Assembly: GCF_000344685.1 (NCBI RefSeq)
Contig: NW_006920417.1
Location: 1,249,412-1,313,411 of the forward strand
Origin: Gloeophyllum trabeum ATCC 11539
Lineage: Eukaryota; Basidiomycota; Agaricomycetes; Gloeophyllales; Gloeophyllaceae
Length of the DNA: 64,000 nt
Direction of reading: 5' to 3'
Part shown: in pieces, positions 47,162 through 59,687 of the stretch
Layout: each line of letters starts with the position of its first letter
Position numbering within the stretch: the stretch's first letter is position 1
Notes under the pieces: model-generated
What the model was told of the DNA's origin: nothing
Seen by the model: only the letters and a program-made list of their open reading frames with translations
Databases searched by the model: none
Position numbers and translations under genes: made by a program

Positions 47162-48433
47162 ATGTCTAGCGAGACCCTCTTCCCGCACGCAGTATTTCCT
47201 TACCGACTGGAAGTATGTCAAGCCCCGCTGGGCGAGGCAGATGTCGGAGTGAATATATGGGAAACATTGCCCAACCTCAAGTCACTCCGTATCGCCTCGT
47301 CAACTAGTGAAGTCACCCTCGTAGAAAACACGCACGAAACGAAGGAAGATGGTATGCCTGCGATTTGAACGCTTCGTTTAAATGACTAATGAACTCGCGC
47401 TAGGATCTAAGAAAGAAGGTTGGGTTGCTCATGCGCATTCAAAGGCCCTTGAGGCTAGGGCTAAATGGATGGAAAAACACGGCCTGCCGAAGTCAGCTCC
47501 AACTTTGTATGGCCCATCACAACTCAAGCCTGATGCTGCCCCCTTTGTCCCTGCGAATCTGAGACACCCTAATATCTCGGACAGTTCTAGCTTTGATCAC
47601 GAAATATCCGCATCCTCAGGTATACCGTGGTATCCTGCATTTCTGTTCGGCGTAAGCTCCTCCTCTCCCGAGGCGCAGAGAATTGCTGCGGCTACTTTGG
47701 TTGACAGTCAGCCCTGGAATATCGAATGCATAGTAATACTTGCTAGGGAACTTTGCTGTTGCGCCGCAGAGCCACTAACGGACGCACCCGGCGCAGTGGC
47801 CAAGTTCACCCGAGCGGTGTATGTCCGACTTCGCGCAGCTTCGAATGAATGGATGGCTCGAGCGCTTCTGCGCCACCTGCAGGATAGCGCTTGCGAGTTC
47901 TTCAATTACTTGTGCGGCAACGTAAGGGTCCACGGCCAATGGTCCAGGCATCAAGCTAATTTGCTCTAGCATCACTCACACAATGCAGGCCTGTTGTTGC
48001 CCCAGCACGTCTCCGCAGCAATGTGCCTAGGATCCTTCGTAGGCGACCTCAATACGGAAGGTATGTTTACGCACAGCGAGGTGAAAGCGTGCGTCGACGT
48101 CCTTCTGGCTGAGCCGCTCGCGGTGGAAAAGCTGCAAGTTGTGTATCGCCTGCTCACTTCCTCGTCGCCTACGTTATGGTTGGGAGAAACTGCTTGTATC
48201 GCTAAGCAGGCGCTCTTGCAAACACTCAGAATTCAGGCCGCTCATATGGTGCCTATCAACGCACCAGCTTTCGACGTGCCTGCTTGGGATGCGAATCGTA
48301 TCCATGAACTGGTGGAGGTAATGTCCTTCACGTGTGATATCAAATGCTGGCACTCACTCATGTCACCTCTTCCAAGGCTATCACTTCTGTTTGCAACACT
48401 CGGAATGTATATCATGCCGCACTGTTCCCATGA
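47162..48433 (+). CDS. MIF4G-like orphan protein, copy 2
   Basis: Four exons (47162-47351, 47404-47921, 47970-48317, 48377-48433) give 370 aa. The N-terminal part has no family I know. The 116-codon third exon has FVGDLNTEGMFTHSEVKACV followed by DVLLAEPLAVEKLQVVYRLL, the same helical pattern as copy 1 (FMGALYREGVIT...EKLL...VEHLHGLRSML). The acceptor TCTAG before 47970 keeps the frame; the later GCAG would shift it. The last exon begins EAITSVCNTRN. Exon size and intron phases on both sides of the core are identical to copy 1 at 36556, which supports common descent despite low identity. Function is unknown; a MIF4G-type protein-binding helical repeat is inferred. Confidence 0.6.
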
Positions 48434-48910
48434 TATACATGTACCTACCTTGTACAAGCATACTAGGTAACCGATGTACCGCAGGGTACGGCGTAGGATG
48501 CAGTTCTGTCAGACACGATTCTTGTATGCATAATCAGCGTAGTTCCATTCGTAGCAAATTGAGAAGGACGTTTCAGTTCGAGGTCGCAGTTCGATGGAGT
48601 TCCTCGTGTTGCGATCGCTCCGCACAGATATGCCGTCCACTGGCAGCATAACTCAAAACTTGACGGGTAAGTGCTAAGCGCTAAGCATGCATATTGCCAC
48701 ACACCCTGGCATCTGGTCACGTCTTCCGTTCGCGCGGTCCGGCCCCCAGATGCGAGAAGGTTCAGAAGCAGAAACAGAGAAAGAATATGCCAGTTAGAGC
48801 AGCCAGTAATAAATGCTCCACATCGAGGTACCATACACACGAAAAACCGCGATGAGCAGTAGATGTGCAGCCTTGGGAGACAGAATGTATCCGATGTATA
48901 CGACTAAAGA
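48434..48910. other. Convergent gap after MIF4G-like copy 2
   Basis: These 477 bases hold the 3' flank. No gene or repeat is seen. Confidence 0.4.
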
Positions 48911-49727
48911 TCAGAGACCCTCCTCGTCAGTTGGGGGGAGGGGCAACGATGCCGAGATCTTTTCCAATCCAATGCTATATGCTGGAAGGTCCAACATATC
49001 CAGGATACGCTCGAGCCGAACACTCAGCTCCCACAAGCGATTCATAGTCTTCTGGATGCATTCGTCATCCGCCGGGAGAGGCTTGGTCGAGACCCGCACA
49101 ATTTCCCAGTGCAGGTCGCAGATGAGTTTCCTCTGAACGCAGTAGTGACAATTCGTTCTCCAGGTAGCCGTACACTCATGATCCGGTAACACCACGTTCG
49201 CGTGGTATCTTGTCTTCATAGGGGGGGCCGCCGAGGGTGAAGATCTCCTGTGGAATCAGTGATAGATTCACATGGATCAGTAATAAATTCACGTCCATTC
49301 CTTGAAAAACACCTACGAAGACGGGAGGGAGGCTTCTTCAGCAGTATCGCTCAACGGCGAGCGCGGTCGAGGCGCATTCTTGTCCCTCGGGCGCATCCTA
49401 CGCCTGCTTTGCGCGCGCTTGGGATGGATGCCCGAGCTCGTCCAAGCCTGAAGACGCCGAGGAATTGCACTGAGCACGTCGTTCCTGGCGCCATACGCGC
49501 AGACGCCAGTGTCCGTTTCACTGAGGACAGCCCGCTCACACATTCAACCTAATCTCTCTCGAGCCCAGAACCAGAGACTCAAGGAAGAGACCTTTGCGGG
49601 GTAGATGATGAATGGATGTGAGTGCTCGTCGCGTCCACCGACCGCGAGACGGTAAGCCCTCTGCACTTACTCTCTCAGAGTCTCTCTTACCTTTTGTACC
49701 ATCCTCGCGAGGACTGAGAACTGGCAT
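48911..49727 (-). CDS. Possible small protein with a CxxC/C cluster, tentative model
   Basis: The last exon (48911 to about 49240) reads CTATWRTNCHYCVQRKLICD and then two helices with LWELSVRLERILDML. The sequence from about 49160 back to 48911 looks conserved and protein-like. Upstream, an acceptor ending CCACAG at about 49242 can link to a short exon beginning with the ATG at 49727 (MPVLSPREDGTKG) or to frames around 49313-49543, each with plausible splice sites. I do not recognise the family; the cysteine pattern recalls a partial zinc-binding knuckle but lacks the six cysteines of Zn2Cys6 factors. The 3' part is more secure than the 5' part. Confidence 0.35.
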
Positions 49728-49917
49728 CTAGACTCGCGCAACAGAGCAACCAACGTATATAGTACGTACAGTGGTCGTCCCGCCCCCTGGCGTACGCCAC
49801 CCTGACGATACGCGGTCACGTGGCCGTGACGCGCCTATAGCGTCCGCCAATTAAGCGAGGCGTTCAGACTCCGCACTGTCGATACGCCTCTCCTCTCAAC
49901 CACCACCATCCCCAATC

Positions 49918-52468
49918 ATGGCAGAACCGCGTAAGTCGTCACGCCTGCGGACCAAGAACAGCCAGGCTGCGGCTGCGGATAAGGAGAACGTATCTACGGC
50001 TACAGGGCCGCCTCATAAGCGTGCGCGCAAGAAAGCAGCCGATGACGGTCAGAAAGCTGGTAAAGGCAAGCGCAAGAGCACTGGAAAGCTGAGAGTACTT
50101 CTTGAAATGCCGTTGGATGTGTTGTATGAGGTGAGTGGCTTTGAATGTAGTAGGTTAATGGCCTTGCTGATCCAACGAGGGCAGATATTTGGGAGCTTGC
50201 ATCCCCTCGACCTCCTCCGTCTGTCATGGACATCGAGGGAGTTCCGGCGTGTCCTAATGAACCGCTCTGCGAGGACAGTATGGATACGATCCCTCAAGAG
50301 CGTGGAAGGTATGCCCGAATGTCCGGAAGACGTTACGGAGCCGCAATGGGCGCGCCTTGCATTCTATCCTTCCTGTCATGTCGGTATTATAATTAACATG
50401 TCCAATCATGTGAGAGGCGGGTACTCACTTAAAACTCATAACTACAGTACTGCGGCGCTATGAACTGCCAAACCGTAGTCTGGTCCTGCCGTGTGCGGTG
50501 TTGCAATAAATGCATGAAGGAATAGTACGTCGAACTTAGATAGACTATCCATTGGGGAACATTACTCATGTCTACGTAGCTTTGTCGACTCCAAGCACCC
50601 GATTTTCAAACCGCTAATCCAGGTATGGAGAGACCACCTCCACACATGGATACCGAGCCATTACATTTTCAGCAAAGGTGCATATACCGCAATATCCTTC
50701 CTTTATCTATGGTCTGACCGGCGCATACAGAGAAGCACGTGTACCTGAAGAGCGAAGCGGAGGCCTTCGTGCGAAGGGTACATCCCAGACCCTCCTGGGG
50801 CGCACTAAAAGCGATTCTGAAAGAGAGGGAAGAGATAGTGATACCTCTGTACGAGGTATGTATGGTGCATCGTAGGTCCTGCAGGACTTAAAGCCGTCCA
50901 AAAGCACGCAGAAGAATGCGATGAATGGTTCGAAGAAGAAAAGGAGAAGCGAGCTCTTGAGTTGGATGAAGTACGCAGCGCCCGTCGTCAAGCGTGAGTC
51001 ATCCCCCGCGCTGCCATGGACAGATTAGATGAATGATTTCCCTTCATCAGGGTTGTCGCGAAATTATACGAAGCAGGCTACGGAGAGGAGCTGACTGCTC
51101 TCATGAACTACGATATAGATTCGTTCATGGACCACCCACTGGTCTCCCAGCCTAAAGAGCTCACCGAACGAAGTAAGTAGTCTGAGACCTGTCTCAATCT
51201 CTGATATCCGTAATATTCGCTCTCTTCGCTCTAGTTTGGAACAACATCCAGGGACCGCTGATAAAATGGATGGAAGAGAAGAAGCTCCAGCGACTAGAGC
51301 ACGATCGCATTGAGGCAATGTTGATGCGGGACGCCATGGCGGCCGACCTTTACGAGGAATGGCTGAGGACGCAGTCGCCAGTGGAGGCGTATCCTTCCAT
51401 TGCGGACGTCCTTCTCATGAAGGAGTTCAACGACATCATTCTGCAGCCCGCCGATATTGACGTCACAGCCGCAGACTTCGCTCCTGCTATGGGCGCTCTG
51501 CCTCGCCTGGTCGAAGAATGGAGAGAGAAAACGGGACTGAAGCTTTGCGAGCTGATGTCCCGCGAAGAAGGGCAGGACGAAGAAGCCCTGAATGTCCCTC
51601 GTCGTTTGGAATTGGCTACTACCATATTTCGATGCACGTCATGCCGGGATTTCATAAACTATCCACGGGCCCTCTCCCACAAGTGCTTGACGCGCCCTCG
51701 ATATGCGAATCCCAAGAGAGGCTATTGCGCGAAGGAGGCTGGTGAAAAGCAGAGCGACCTTATGCTTCGATGGGGGACTCTGGAACATGAGCCGTGGAAC
51801 TATGACGGCAACGGCCTGCTCTTCGCCGATAAGGCTTCTGACCTGGTGAAACAGTTGGTTGAGTCCTGTGGACTTGACCCGGACACAACGACAAGGGAGG
51901 AGATGAACGAGAGGAACGATAGATTTGCGTGCATGACTTGTGTGACGGGAGGGAGTCGCCCGCATACCGTCATGTCCTGGAATACCGCGGTACGCCGTCT
52001 CTACTCCGCGTTTTATCTGTTTTACTCGATCTAACATATTTTCTTCCGGGACGTTCAGGTTGAACATAGATTAAGAGACCACGCCGAACTGGAGGACTTC
52101 AAGGGCTTCGTTCATCTTACTCCTCAAGATGCCAGGCATGCTAGAGAGCTAGAACGACCACGAGGTTTCGTACCTTTCGAATGGATGGACAACAGACCTG
52201 GGATACACCCCATGTACTGGCACTGCACCTTTTGTCGAGAGAACATTCTCGAGACTCGACAGGCGGGGCTTGTCGCCCATATGCAAGGGTGAGTGCGCAT
52301 CTCGGAAAGTCCGTCCATTCTCATTGAGTAAACATGCTCCCCAGCCATGGAGTCGGTGCAGATGCCGATATGAGGCAGTACCTCTACAACCACCCGGATG
52401 CGCCTGCATATTGGTGTCCTGTCCCAATTAAAATGAAGGTGAAAGAGACGCCAGTGCCAACATTATGA
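49918..52468 (+). CDS. F-box protein with several Cys/His zinc-finger-like motifs, copy 1
   Basis: The N-terminus is basic (RKSSRLRTKNS, HKRARKKAAD) like a nuclear signal. The F-box, read across an intron, is LLEMPLDVLYEIFGSLHPLD then LLRLSWTSREFRRVLM. Four possible metal sites follow: a Cys cluster in YCGAMNCQTVVWSCRVRCCN then KCMKE; RCTSCRDFINYPRALSHKC; a CMTC pair near the middle; and a C2H2-like HCTFCRENILETRQ with AHMQGHG. About ten exons end at KVKETPVPTL. The F-box predicts an SCF ubiquitin-ligase adaptor; the fingers may bind substrate or nucleic acid. The gene is a diverged duplicate of the convergent gene at 52809-55294, with which it shares exon order throughout. Confidence 0.82.
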
Positions 52469-52808
52469 ACATAGACGAGATCGGGCAAGACCCTCGCTGG
52501 TGCACGTTGCATATGTGTATTAGTCCACTGTTTCAGAAGTGTAATAATGATACTGCCATATTGCAAAAGGAGAGTATGCTTTTGTCATACGCCTCATATG
52601 TTACTGAAGGGTGCCAGTGGCATCTCAGTCCCCTTCATGCGTGGTATATGCTCCCTGGGCCGCAAACCAGACAGGGCCTCTGATTTCAGAGAGGTATACA
52701 TCTCTCATATGCGACACGAGCCCGGTATGAGCCGCTACGGAGCATATCGCCGCCAGGCCCCGTCACACACTCGGCCATAATGCGTTTTCGTCTCGGAAAT
52801 CGTGCATT
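52469..52808. other. Convergent gap between the two F-box/zinc-finger copies
   Basis: These 340 bases separate the two stop codons. The gap shows no obvious inverted similarity, so the duplication boundary seems to be at or near the gene ends. Confidence 0.4.
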
Positions 52809-55294
52809 TCAAACGGCAGCGGCAACAGGTGGATCCTTCATCTTCATCTCGACACTCGGTGGCCACGAACACGCATTCGAATCAGGATCATGATAAGCGT
52901 AGTCTTTCACATCCGCATCCACACTGACTCCGTGACTGAAGAACAACGGTGTGAGACGGTCAGAACCACGCGAGGTAAGGGAGCTACTCACCGGTGCATG
53001 TGTGCCAGAACCACCTCAGCGTCGTTACGTAAAAAGGGGGGGCACATCAACTTGCGACAAACGATGCAATGCCAGTCTTGCGGGAGCCGTCCGGGTCTGT
53101 CGGACAACCAAGGGAAAGGCCAACGGCGGCATAAGGCAAGTTGCAGATCTATCGAGTCTCGAGGAGACAGGCGAACGAATCCTCTGAGTTTCCCCCTGCT
53201 TTCATACTGATGCACACCGAGCCGCACCTTGAGACCCGTAGTGAGCTTGAGTGAGATCACTCAGGGTAAGGGTAGGACGTACTGCTACATTCCACGTCAC
53301 AATTGTTTGCTCACGCTCGGACCCCTCGCACGCAAACCTATCACTGCGGTCGTCCATCTCGTTCTTCGTTGTCACCCCCGGGTCGAGGCTGCATGCAACG
53401 ACCAACCGTCTCGCGACCTCCGAAGCACCCTCGTCGAACTGCAGTCTGTGGCTGTCGCAATTCCACGGCGCGCAGCGCAGCGCCACCCATCTGAATCTCA
53501 TGTCACTTTGTCCCCCACTGAGAAGGTCCTGGCCGAGATAACTCAGCTTCGTTGTGCACGCGTGGAAGAGCGCCCGAGGGTAGTGTATGAGCTCAGTGCA
53601 CATCTTGCATCGGAATATGGTTGTAGCCAATTCCAAGTGACGGGGGTCCTTCCAGACCTGTTCTTCCTCGTCTTCCTCGTGAGGCATCAGTTTGCAGAGC
53701 TTGAGCTTGATTTCGGTTCTCCACTCCTCCACTAGCCGAGGTAGGGACTCTATAGCCGGGACAAAGTCCTCCTCGCTGACTTCAACATTTAATCGCCGGG
53801 AAAGAATCTCGCTGAACTCCTTCATCAAGCAGACGTCCGCAACAGAGGGGAATGGGTCCACTGGGGACTGCAACTCCAGCCATTCCTGGTATAGGGCGGA
53901 TACTATGGCGTCGTGAGCGAGCATAGTGTTCTTGCGTATTGCCTCCGCCACTTCGAGTGACTTCTCTTGTACAAATTCTATGACCTCGTCCTTGATGTTG
54001 TTCCAAACTAAAGCAGAGATCGTGAGCGTCGCTGCAGGTCTGGCAGTATAGCCTCCAGGGCACTTACTACGCTCAGTGAGTTCTTTGGGCTGCGAAACGA
54101 GCGGGTGCTCCGTTAAGGAAGAGACATCGTACTCGCTGATAGCTTGAACCTCCGGCGCCAGACCCATGCCAAAGAGTTTGTGGAGAATCTTGTGAAATTA
54201 AGGCTAAATCGTCCACCTGTTGGTGATTGAGATAGCATGTACGACTTACGCTTCACGGCGAGCATCGCGTAGCCTCTCTAACTCCATACTCCGTTTTCTC
54301 TTCTCGGATTGCAGCCATGCCTCGCATTGGTCCGCGTGCTTCGAGATACATCAATCTTAGACCGAAACAAATCCATAATACATACCTCCATCAATGATTG
54401 AATTTTCTCTGACCTTTCATCAAGAATGTCGCCGAGTTCGTCTGGGGTCCGTTCTGACTGCAGCAACCGCATAATCTCCCCCGCGTCGCTCCTAAGAAAC
54501 AGCAGTCTATCTACCGAAAAAAAATGTAAGGGGGCAATTTATGGATGGATGGATAGATCCACCCGCCTTTTGAATCGATATAATGGCTGCGCATGAATGA
54601 AGAGAGGTCCTGCCGGAGACCTGCAGGTAACCGATAGAATATGTAGGTATCCGACTCGACAAACCTAGGCGCACATACGTTAGACGAGAATACCACGAGT
54701 GAAGCACAACATCACGTACTGTTCCTTGAGGCATTTATTGCATGATCTGATACGACATGTCCAGACAACAGTCTGGCAGTTTACGGCCCCGCAGTACTGG
54801 AGTATAATACAATATCAGGACCAGCCCAAGACACCCTAGTTCAATAACGACGTGGCAGTGGGGATAGAACGCGAGGTACGCCCACTGGGGCTCAGTCAAG
54901 TCCTCCGGACGATCAGGCAGACCTTCAACGTTCTGGGATCCATGCCGCACGCGCAGAGCGGTGCATCACGGTACGTCGGAGCTCCTTCGCCGTCCATGAC
55001 AAGCGAAGTAAGTCGAGAGGATGCAACTTCCCGAGTATCTGCAAACATTGCGAGATGACGCCTGCAAGCCCTATATGGCTTGCCTGATACGCGTACCTCG
55101 TACAGAACATCCAGGGGCATCTCCAGGAGCAGCCTGAGTTTTCCTTTCTTCCTCTTGCTATTTTTGTCGGTTTGCTTGTCTCCGTGGTCACCGGCCGCGT
55201 TCTGCCTTTTGCCCTTGACGGTACCAGTATTCTCTTCGCCGACAGTGTCCTTGTCCTTCGCCGTGCGCCGCAAAGATTTGCGAGTTTCTACCAT
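52809..55294 (-). CDS. F-box protein with several Cys/His zinc-finger-like motifs, copy 2
   Basis: The order matches copy 1 piece by piece: start MVETRKSLRRTAKDKD (copy 1 MAEPRKSSRLRTKNSQ); F-box LLEMPLDVLYEIFGKLHPLD and LLRLSWTAKELRRTVM; Cys cluster YCGAVNCQTVVWTCRIRSCN; FRCKMCTELIHYPRALFHAC; C2H2-like HCIVCRKLM with VLAHMHR; end KMKDPPVAAAV. The shared block HPLVSQPKELTERIWNN is identical in both. Identity elsewhere looks moderate, so the duplication is old. Around 53210-53250 one exon junction is uncertain. All main motifs are kept and there is no frameshift I can find, so both copies are probably functional. Same predicted role as copy 1. Confidence 0.8.
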
Positions 55295-55855
55295 GGTGAT
55301 GGTGGTCGAGAGCAGAACGCGCAAGTGTATACCCTAAACCTGGCATAACCCGTGAATATATGCGCTCTCGAGTATATGCGCGTCGCGGTCACGTGATTAC
55401 ATATATTCCGGTGGATGACGACATTCTGCAGTCCTCAGAGGCTAAATTCGGAAGGCATACTACCTATTATGGTAGGATCACGGATATGTTCTTCTCGTTT
55501 TCACGCTCGACTTTTGTCAACCAAAGACTTCTCCTTCACGCCCGACCGAATATAATAAGCCTTTCCCTCCGATGGGAGGTCATATGCTCTTTGTCTCCTT
55601 CCACTTCTGAATCGATGCCGTTTGCTCGCCTGCACGCTTGTTGAGCCCGCGTTTCTTTGGTAAACGATACATCATACTATCCTCACTTAGTGCTCTCTCT
55701 ACTATCCGGCTTGTTTGGACGAAATTCACAAAACTCATGGTCGCACAAGTTGAGGTCTTGTGATACTATCACCCGAGGTATCGGGGGTCTTGGATCCTTA
55801 CCCACTTCGATCATCATCGGTCTTCCTCGGACTTGGACATGCACTTGAATGTGCC
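55295..55855. promoter_or_regulatory. Divergent promoter region of F-box copy 2 and the lipase
   Basis: These 561 bases separate divergent starts. No clear TATA box is assigned. Short open frames are not supported. Confidence 0.35.
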
Positions 55856-57975
55856 ATGAACTCCGTTCTATGCCTGTCTGCACCTGTATATCTCTTCATT
55901 CGACGTGTCGTGCATGTTCTTTCAGCTCTCTCAATCTCCAACCAGTATGTCTTGCTGCAGAGTGGCAAAGGGAAAGTGGACACCGGCGTTCTGAATATCC
56001 AAGTAAACAAGGAGAAAGCGTTCAATACCGCAGGGGGCATACCAGGTAAGAGCGCGTTCACGTTGGAGGAAGGTTTTATACACATCGAAGACGTATGGCA
56101 CCTCTCAGCGTCACTCATATCGCTTATGAGCAGATGGTCCTGCGACATTGTCATCGTCCAAGGACGTTTCTCCGTCTACTGACGGCAATGTAACGAATCA
56201 TCATGAGAACAATGAATCGAGAGACAGGTCACCGGACCCAACACCAGAACCAGGACGTCCGAGTGAGGATACAAAGCGGCTTGATACAATCCATCAGCTG
56301 TTACAGAATCCAGTCCTGTACGATCCCATACGGACGCCCCGCCATCCCATAGCACTGTGCCATGGTGAGTGATCTCTTATGACGTCCGAAGACGCGTTTT
56401 CATGTGGCGCTCCACAGGACTCTATGGATTCGATGTCCGAGGCCCATCCTCGTTCCCCAGCTTGCAAATGCACTACTGGTCGAACGTTCTACAGATTCTC
56501 AAGAAAAAGGTCGGAGCCGAGGTGATCGTTACCTCCGTCCCTGCGTGCGTCGTTTCCGTTGAATATAAATAATTCGGCTGATTGCTGACTGAGTTTCTAG
56601 AACAGGCTCCATAGCTTCACGCGCAGAGAACCTTGACAGAGCCCTCAAGGACCGAGCACGAGGCAAAGGGATCAATTTCATGGCGCATTCCATGGGGGGG
56701 CTTGACTGTCGGCATTTGATTTCGCACATCAAGCCTAGGGATTACACGCCCGTGTCACTTACGACTGTAGCGACACCCCATCGCGGAAGTCCGTTCATGG
56801 ATTGGTGTGCGGTTAGTTCGGTGTAATGTTTCCTCACCGGCATGCCTAAATAGTCCGTCACCCAGGAGCGCATTGGTATCGGTAAACTCAAGCGCCAGGA
56901 GCAACAACGATTAAAGGCTGAGGAATCGACTGCCCAGTCGGAACTGGATCCGCTTGATGCCTCCTCTGCTGCAGAAAAGCACACGCCACCCCCACGCTCC
57001 CCATCTCCCCTCTCCATTTCTTTATTCCCTTCCTCCTTCACCACCTTTCTCATGTCCATCCTCGACTCGCCGGCTTACGCGAACCTGACCTCCACCTATC
57101 TCAACGAGATATTCAATCCTACCACCCCAGATGATCCGCGGGTCAAATACTTTAGCGTCGCGGCGCGGATCCAGAACGTGGCCATTTGGCACCCGTTTTG
57201 GCTACCTAAAATGGTGCTGGACGGTGTAGAGCAAAGGGAGCGCCAGCAGCTGCGGAAGGAGGGAGAGGAGATGCTGAGGCAGCGCGGATGGACGAGGGAG
57301 GACTACGTGCGGATGGAGGGGCGCCCGCCAATATGGGAACGCGAGGACGAGTGGGGAAATGACGGGCTCGTGACTGTTCAGAGTGCGCGGTGGGGTGAGT
57401 TCCTAGGGATCATGGAAGGCTGCGATCATTGGCATATCCGCGGCGCGCGGGGATTGGAGCTCGATATCGATATACCGAACGTGTCGTTTGGGATTGGGAA
57501 CAGCTTTGGCGAGGGATGGAGTTTGTCGGATTGGACCCGGTTCGTGACAGCATGGCGGAAGGAGGAGAAGAAAAAGGAGACCGAGAAGAAGAAAGAGAAT
57601 GGTAAGGTGAAGAAAATCGAGAAAAAGGAAAGAGAGGAGACGCTGTCGAAGGCGGTGGAAGCCAGTCAGAAGGAGAAGGAGAGACGAGCGCGAGAGGCGG
57701 ATGACCATGACGATGATTTCCTCAAGTCCTCGACGGATAAATTGTCCGCGGTGTTCGACTGGCTTGTCGAGCAGGTACCTACACCTGCCAGGGCTGGTGT
57801 CAGTCCACTTGCCTCATCGTCTCGCGGCGCGTCTGCGTCGCCCGACGAGAAGAGTGCGCGGGAGCAGAGCAAGAAAAGCAAGAAACCGTCGGTCAAAAAC
57901 GAGCTCGAGACGAAGGAGGACCTAGAACGATTTTATGTCGCTCTTTCGAGGAAGTTGTATGATGAAGGGCTGTAG
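55856..57975 (+). CDS. Tgl2-like triacylglycerol lipase (alpha/beta hydrolase)
   Basis: The first exon (MNSVLCLSAPVYLFIRRVVH) resembles a mitochondrial presequence and joins through CCAG/GT...GAGCAG to DGPATLSSSKD. The hydrolase domain then reads PIALCHGLYGFDVRG, VIVTSVPATGSIASRAENL, and NFMAHSMGGLDCRHLISHI with the GxSxG nucleophile elbow. ATPHRGSPFMDWC follows. EDEWGNDGLVTVQSARWG likely carries the catalytic Asp region and CDHWHIRG the catalytic His. An Lys/Glu-rich coiled segment near the C-terminus and KLYDEGL at the end match fungal Tgl2-type lipases, which act on short- and long-chain glycerides at mitochondria. The start exon is less certain than the rest; the second exon has no ATG of its own. 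Confidence 0.82.
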
Positions 57976-58214
57976 CAGCAGATCCACTGTGTACATAAAT
58001 AATATCTTGTAATCCCTGTTCACATATAATACACGCATCTAGGCTTATGTAGTAGATCAATATAGGACTCATATCTGTTTCGATATCTTGTTCCGGCTTT
58101 TGTGTACACTGAGAGGACATCAGTTGGAAGAATTGCGACAGTTGGAAAGATTCAATCGCTATACCCAGTGCAACAATTCAGACAAGATCGACAAAATCAT
58201 CCACAGGCTCGTGT

Positions 58215-59687
58215 TCAGTGTCCGAGAGACCTTGAGGGTATCTTCTCCCGGGCCCATTGGGCCGTCTCTAGTCTTGCATTCAATGAGGGATCCAATGCCT
58301 CGAACTTCCAGGACTCTTCCGGGTCCTCTGGGAGGTATATTCCCAAGGCAGCGAGGGAGAGGTACGTATGAAATGGATCTACAGTTCATCAAGATGTTGA
58401 GGATCACGCCTGGCAGCCATAACGGTGCGCATACCAGAATGTTCGCCAGGGGCTTTGGCAATCCCCCCGAATTTGAACTGGCACTTCGCCAAGAACGAAG
58501 CCAGAGGACCAGTATCCACCAGGCCTTTCACGTCTAATATCTGCAAAGGGGTACGGCCAACTCAGTGAGGTTCAACACTTGTAGCAGCAGATCGGGGTTA
58601 CCTGGAGAGAGGCGCCACACCAGAAACAATAACACGCGTCCGGATCCTTTTCCGTGCGCCCACGGAATCCGCCCAATGACTCTTGGTTGTGGACGAGCCA
58701 TCGGATTGTCTGCCGCCGTTGGGCCTGTGTGAGTCCGCTAAGGGATAGAGAAGTTGAATGGGGAGCGCTGAGGGCTAGGTGTATGGCTGCGAGAGCGCAG
58801 TAGGTTGTCCCTCCTGGATCGGGCGTCAGGACGATCTTCCGGACCATAACTCAGACGTACCCACCTTGTGCTTCGGCATACGGCTCCTGACCGTACCCGC
58901 CCTCGTATGTCTGAAGAAGAGTCAGAAACGTGTTCCGGAGGGGATGATAGTAACCTACCCGGCATTTGCTGATGAACGACAATGCGCGGGGGACGTCTAT
59001 GCCCGACCAGTCGTCCAACATGCTGCTGATGGCGAATGCGCAGTACACCGATCTCAAGTCGGATTCCGTGCTATTAGGGTAACTGCAGAAGCTGCCGTCT
59101 TCGCGCTGGCAGCTCCGGAGGAACGTCAGCAGACCCTGCCGGTGGAGGCGGGCGAAGTCGTCCCTCAGGATAGAGAGCGAAAGCAGCGCAGTGTAAGTCA
59201 TTATCAGGTGTGGCGTGTCATATTCGGAGTATTCTGCCTAAGTACCCTATCAATAGCTTGGCTATTCCGTAGGGAGTGAACGTACGCTCTGGGAACCTGC
59301 CCCTGTCATGAAGGGGCTTGGTCGAAAGCCTGCACCGTACTTCCCGCCTGCGATTATAGAACGGTCAGCATTAGTTAGCACTTTGGAATAGCACAACGGA
59401 CTGGCATGCTGTTGCCATATCCATTCCTTCCAGCTTTCTCGATCCGCATCAGTGCTCTTTGACTCCAGTACTCCAAGCAGGTCAAGGGACCCAAGGCAAT
59501 AGAACACCAACGCCAAACTTGATTTGCACATCGATTCAGAGTGCGTTTCACACATTGGAAAAACTGGGGCCTACCGAGACGAATCCATCTCCGTCTGCGA
59601 GGACGGCAATCCCGACAGACATCGTATGCAATGCAATGCATGTGCGTTGCGAGATAATTTGGGCAAGGGCTCCGGGGATTCCGCCAT
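58215..59687 (-). CDS. CDC43: Geranylgeranyltransferase type I, beta subunit
   Basis: This is the catalytic subunit that, with the shared alpha subunit, attaches geranylgeranyl to C-terminal CaaX cysteines of Rho/Rac/Cdc42 proteins. The start exon reads MAESPEPLPKLSRNAHALHC and splices to SSRLALVFYCLGSLDLLGVL. Prenyltransferase repeats follow: REDGSFCSYPNSTESDLRSV, YEGGYGQEPYAEAQGG/TTYCALAAIHLA and LGGFRGRTEKDPDACYCFWC. Zinc ligands are Asp and Cys of DAC and the His of DPFHTYLSLAALG in the last exon. About eight exons end EKIPSRSLGH. All ligands are present. It is convergent with the lipase gene, 239 bp apart. Confidence 0.92.

Noticed and set aside
54538..54556. Short TGGA tandem run as a minisatellite
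   Set aside because: Only about three to four units within an intron region. Too short to call.
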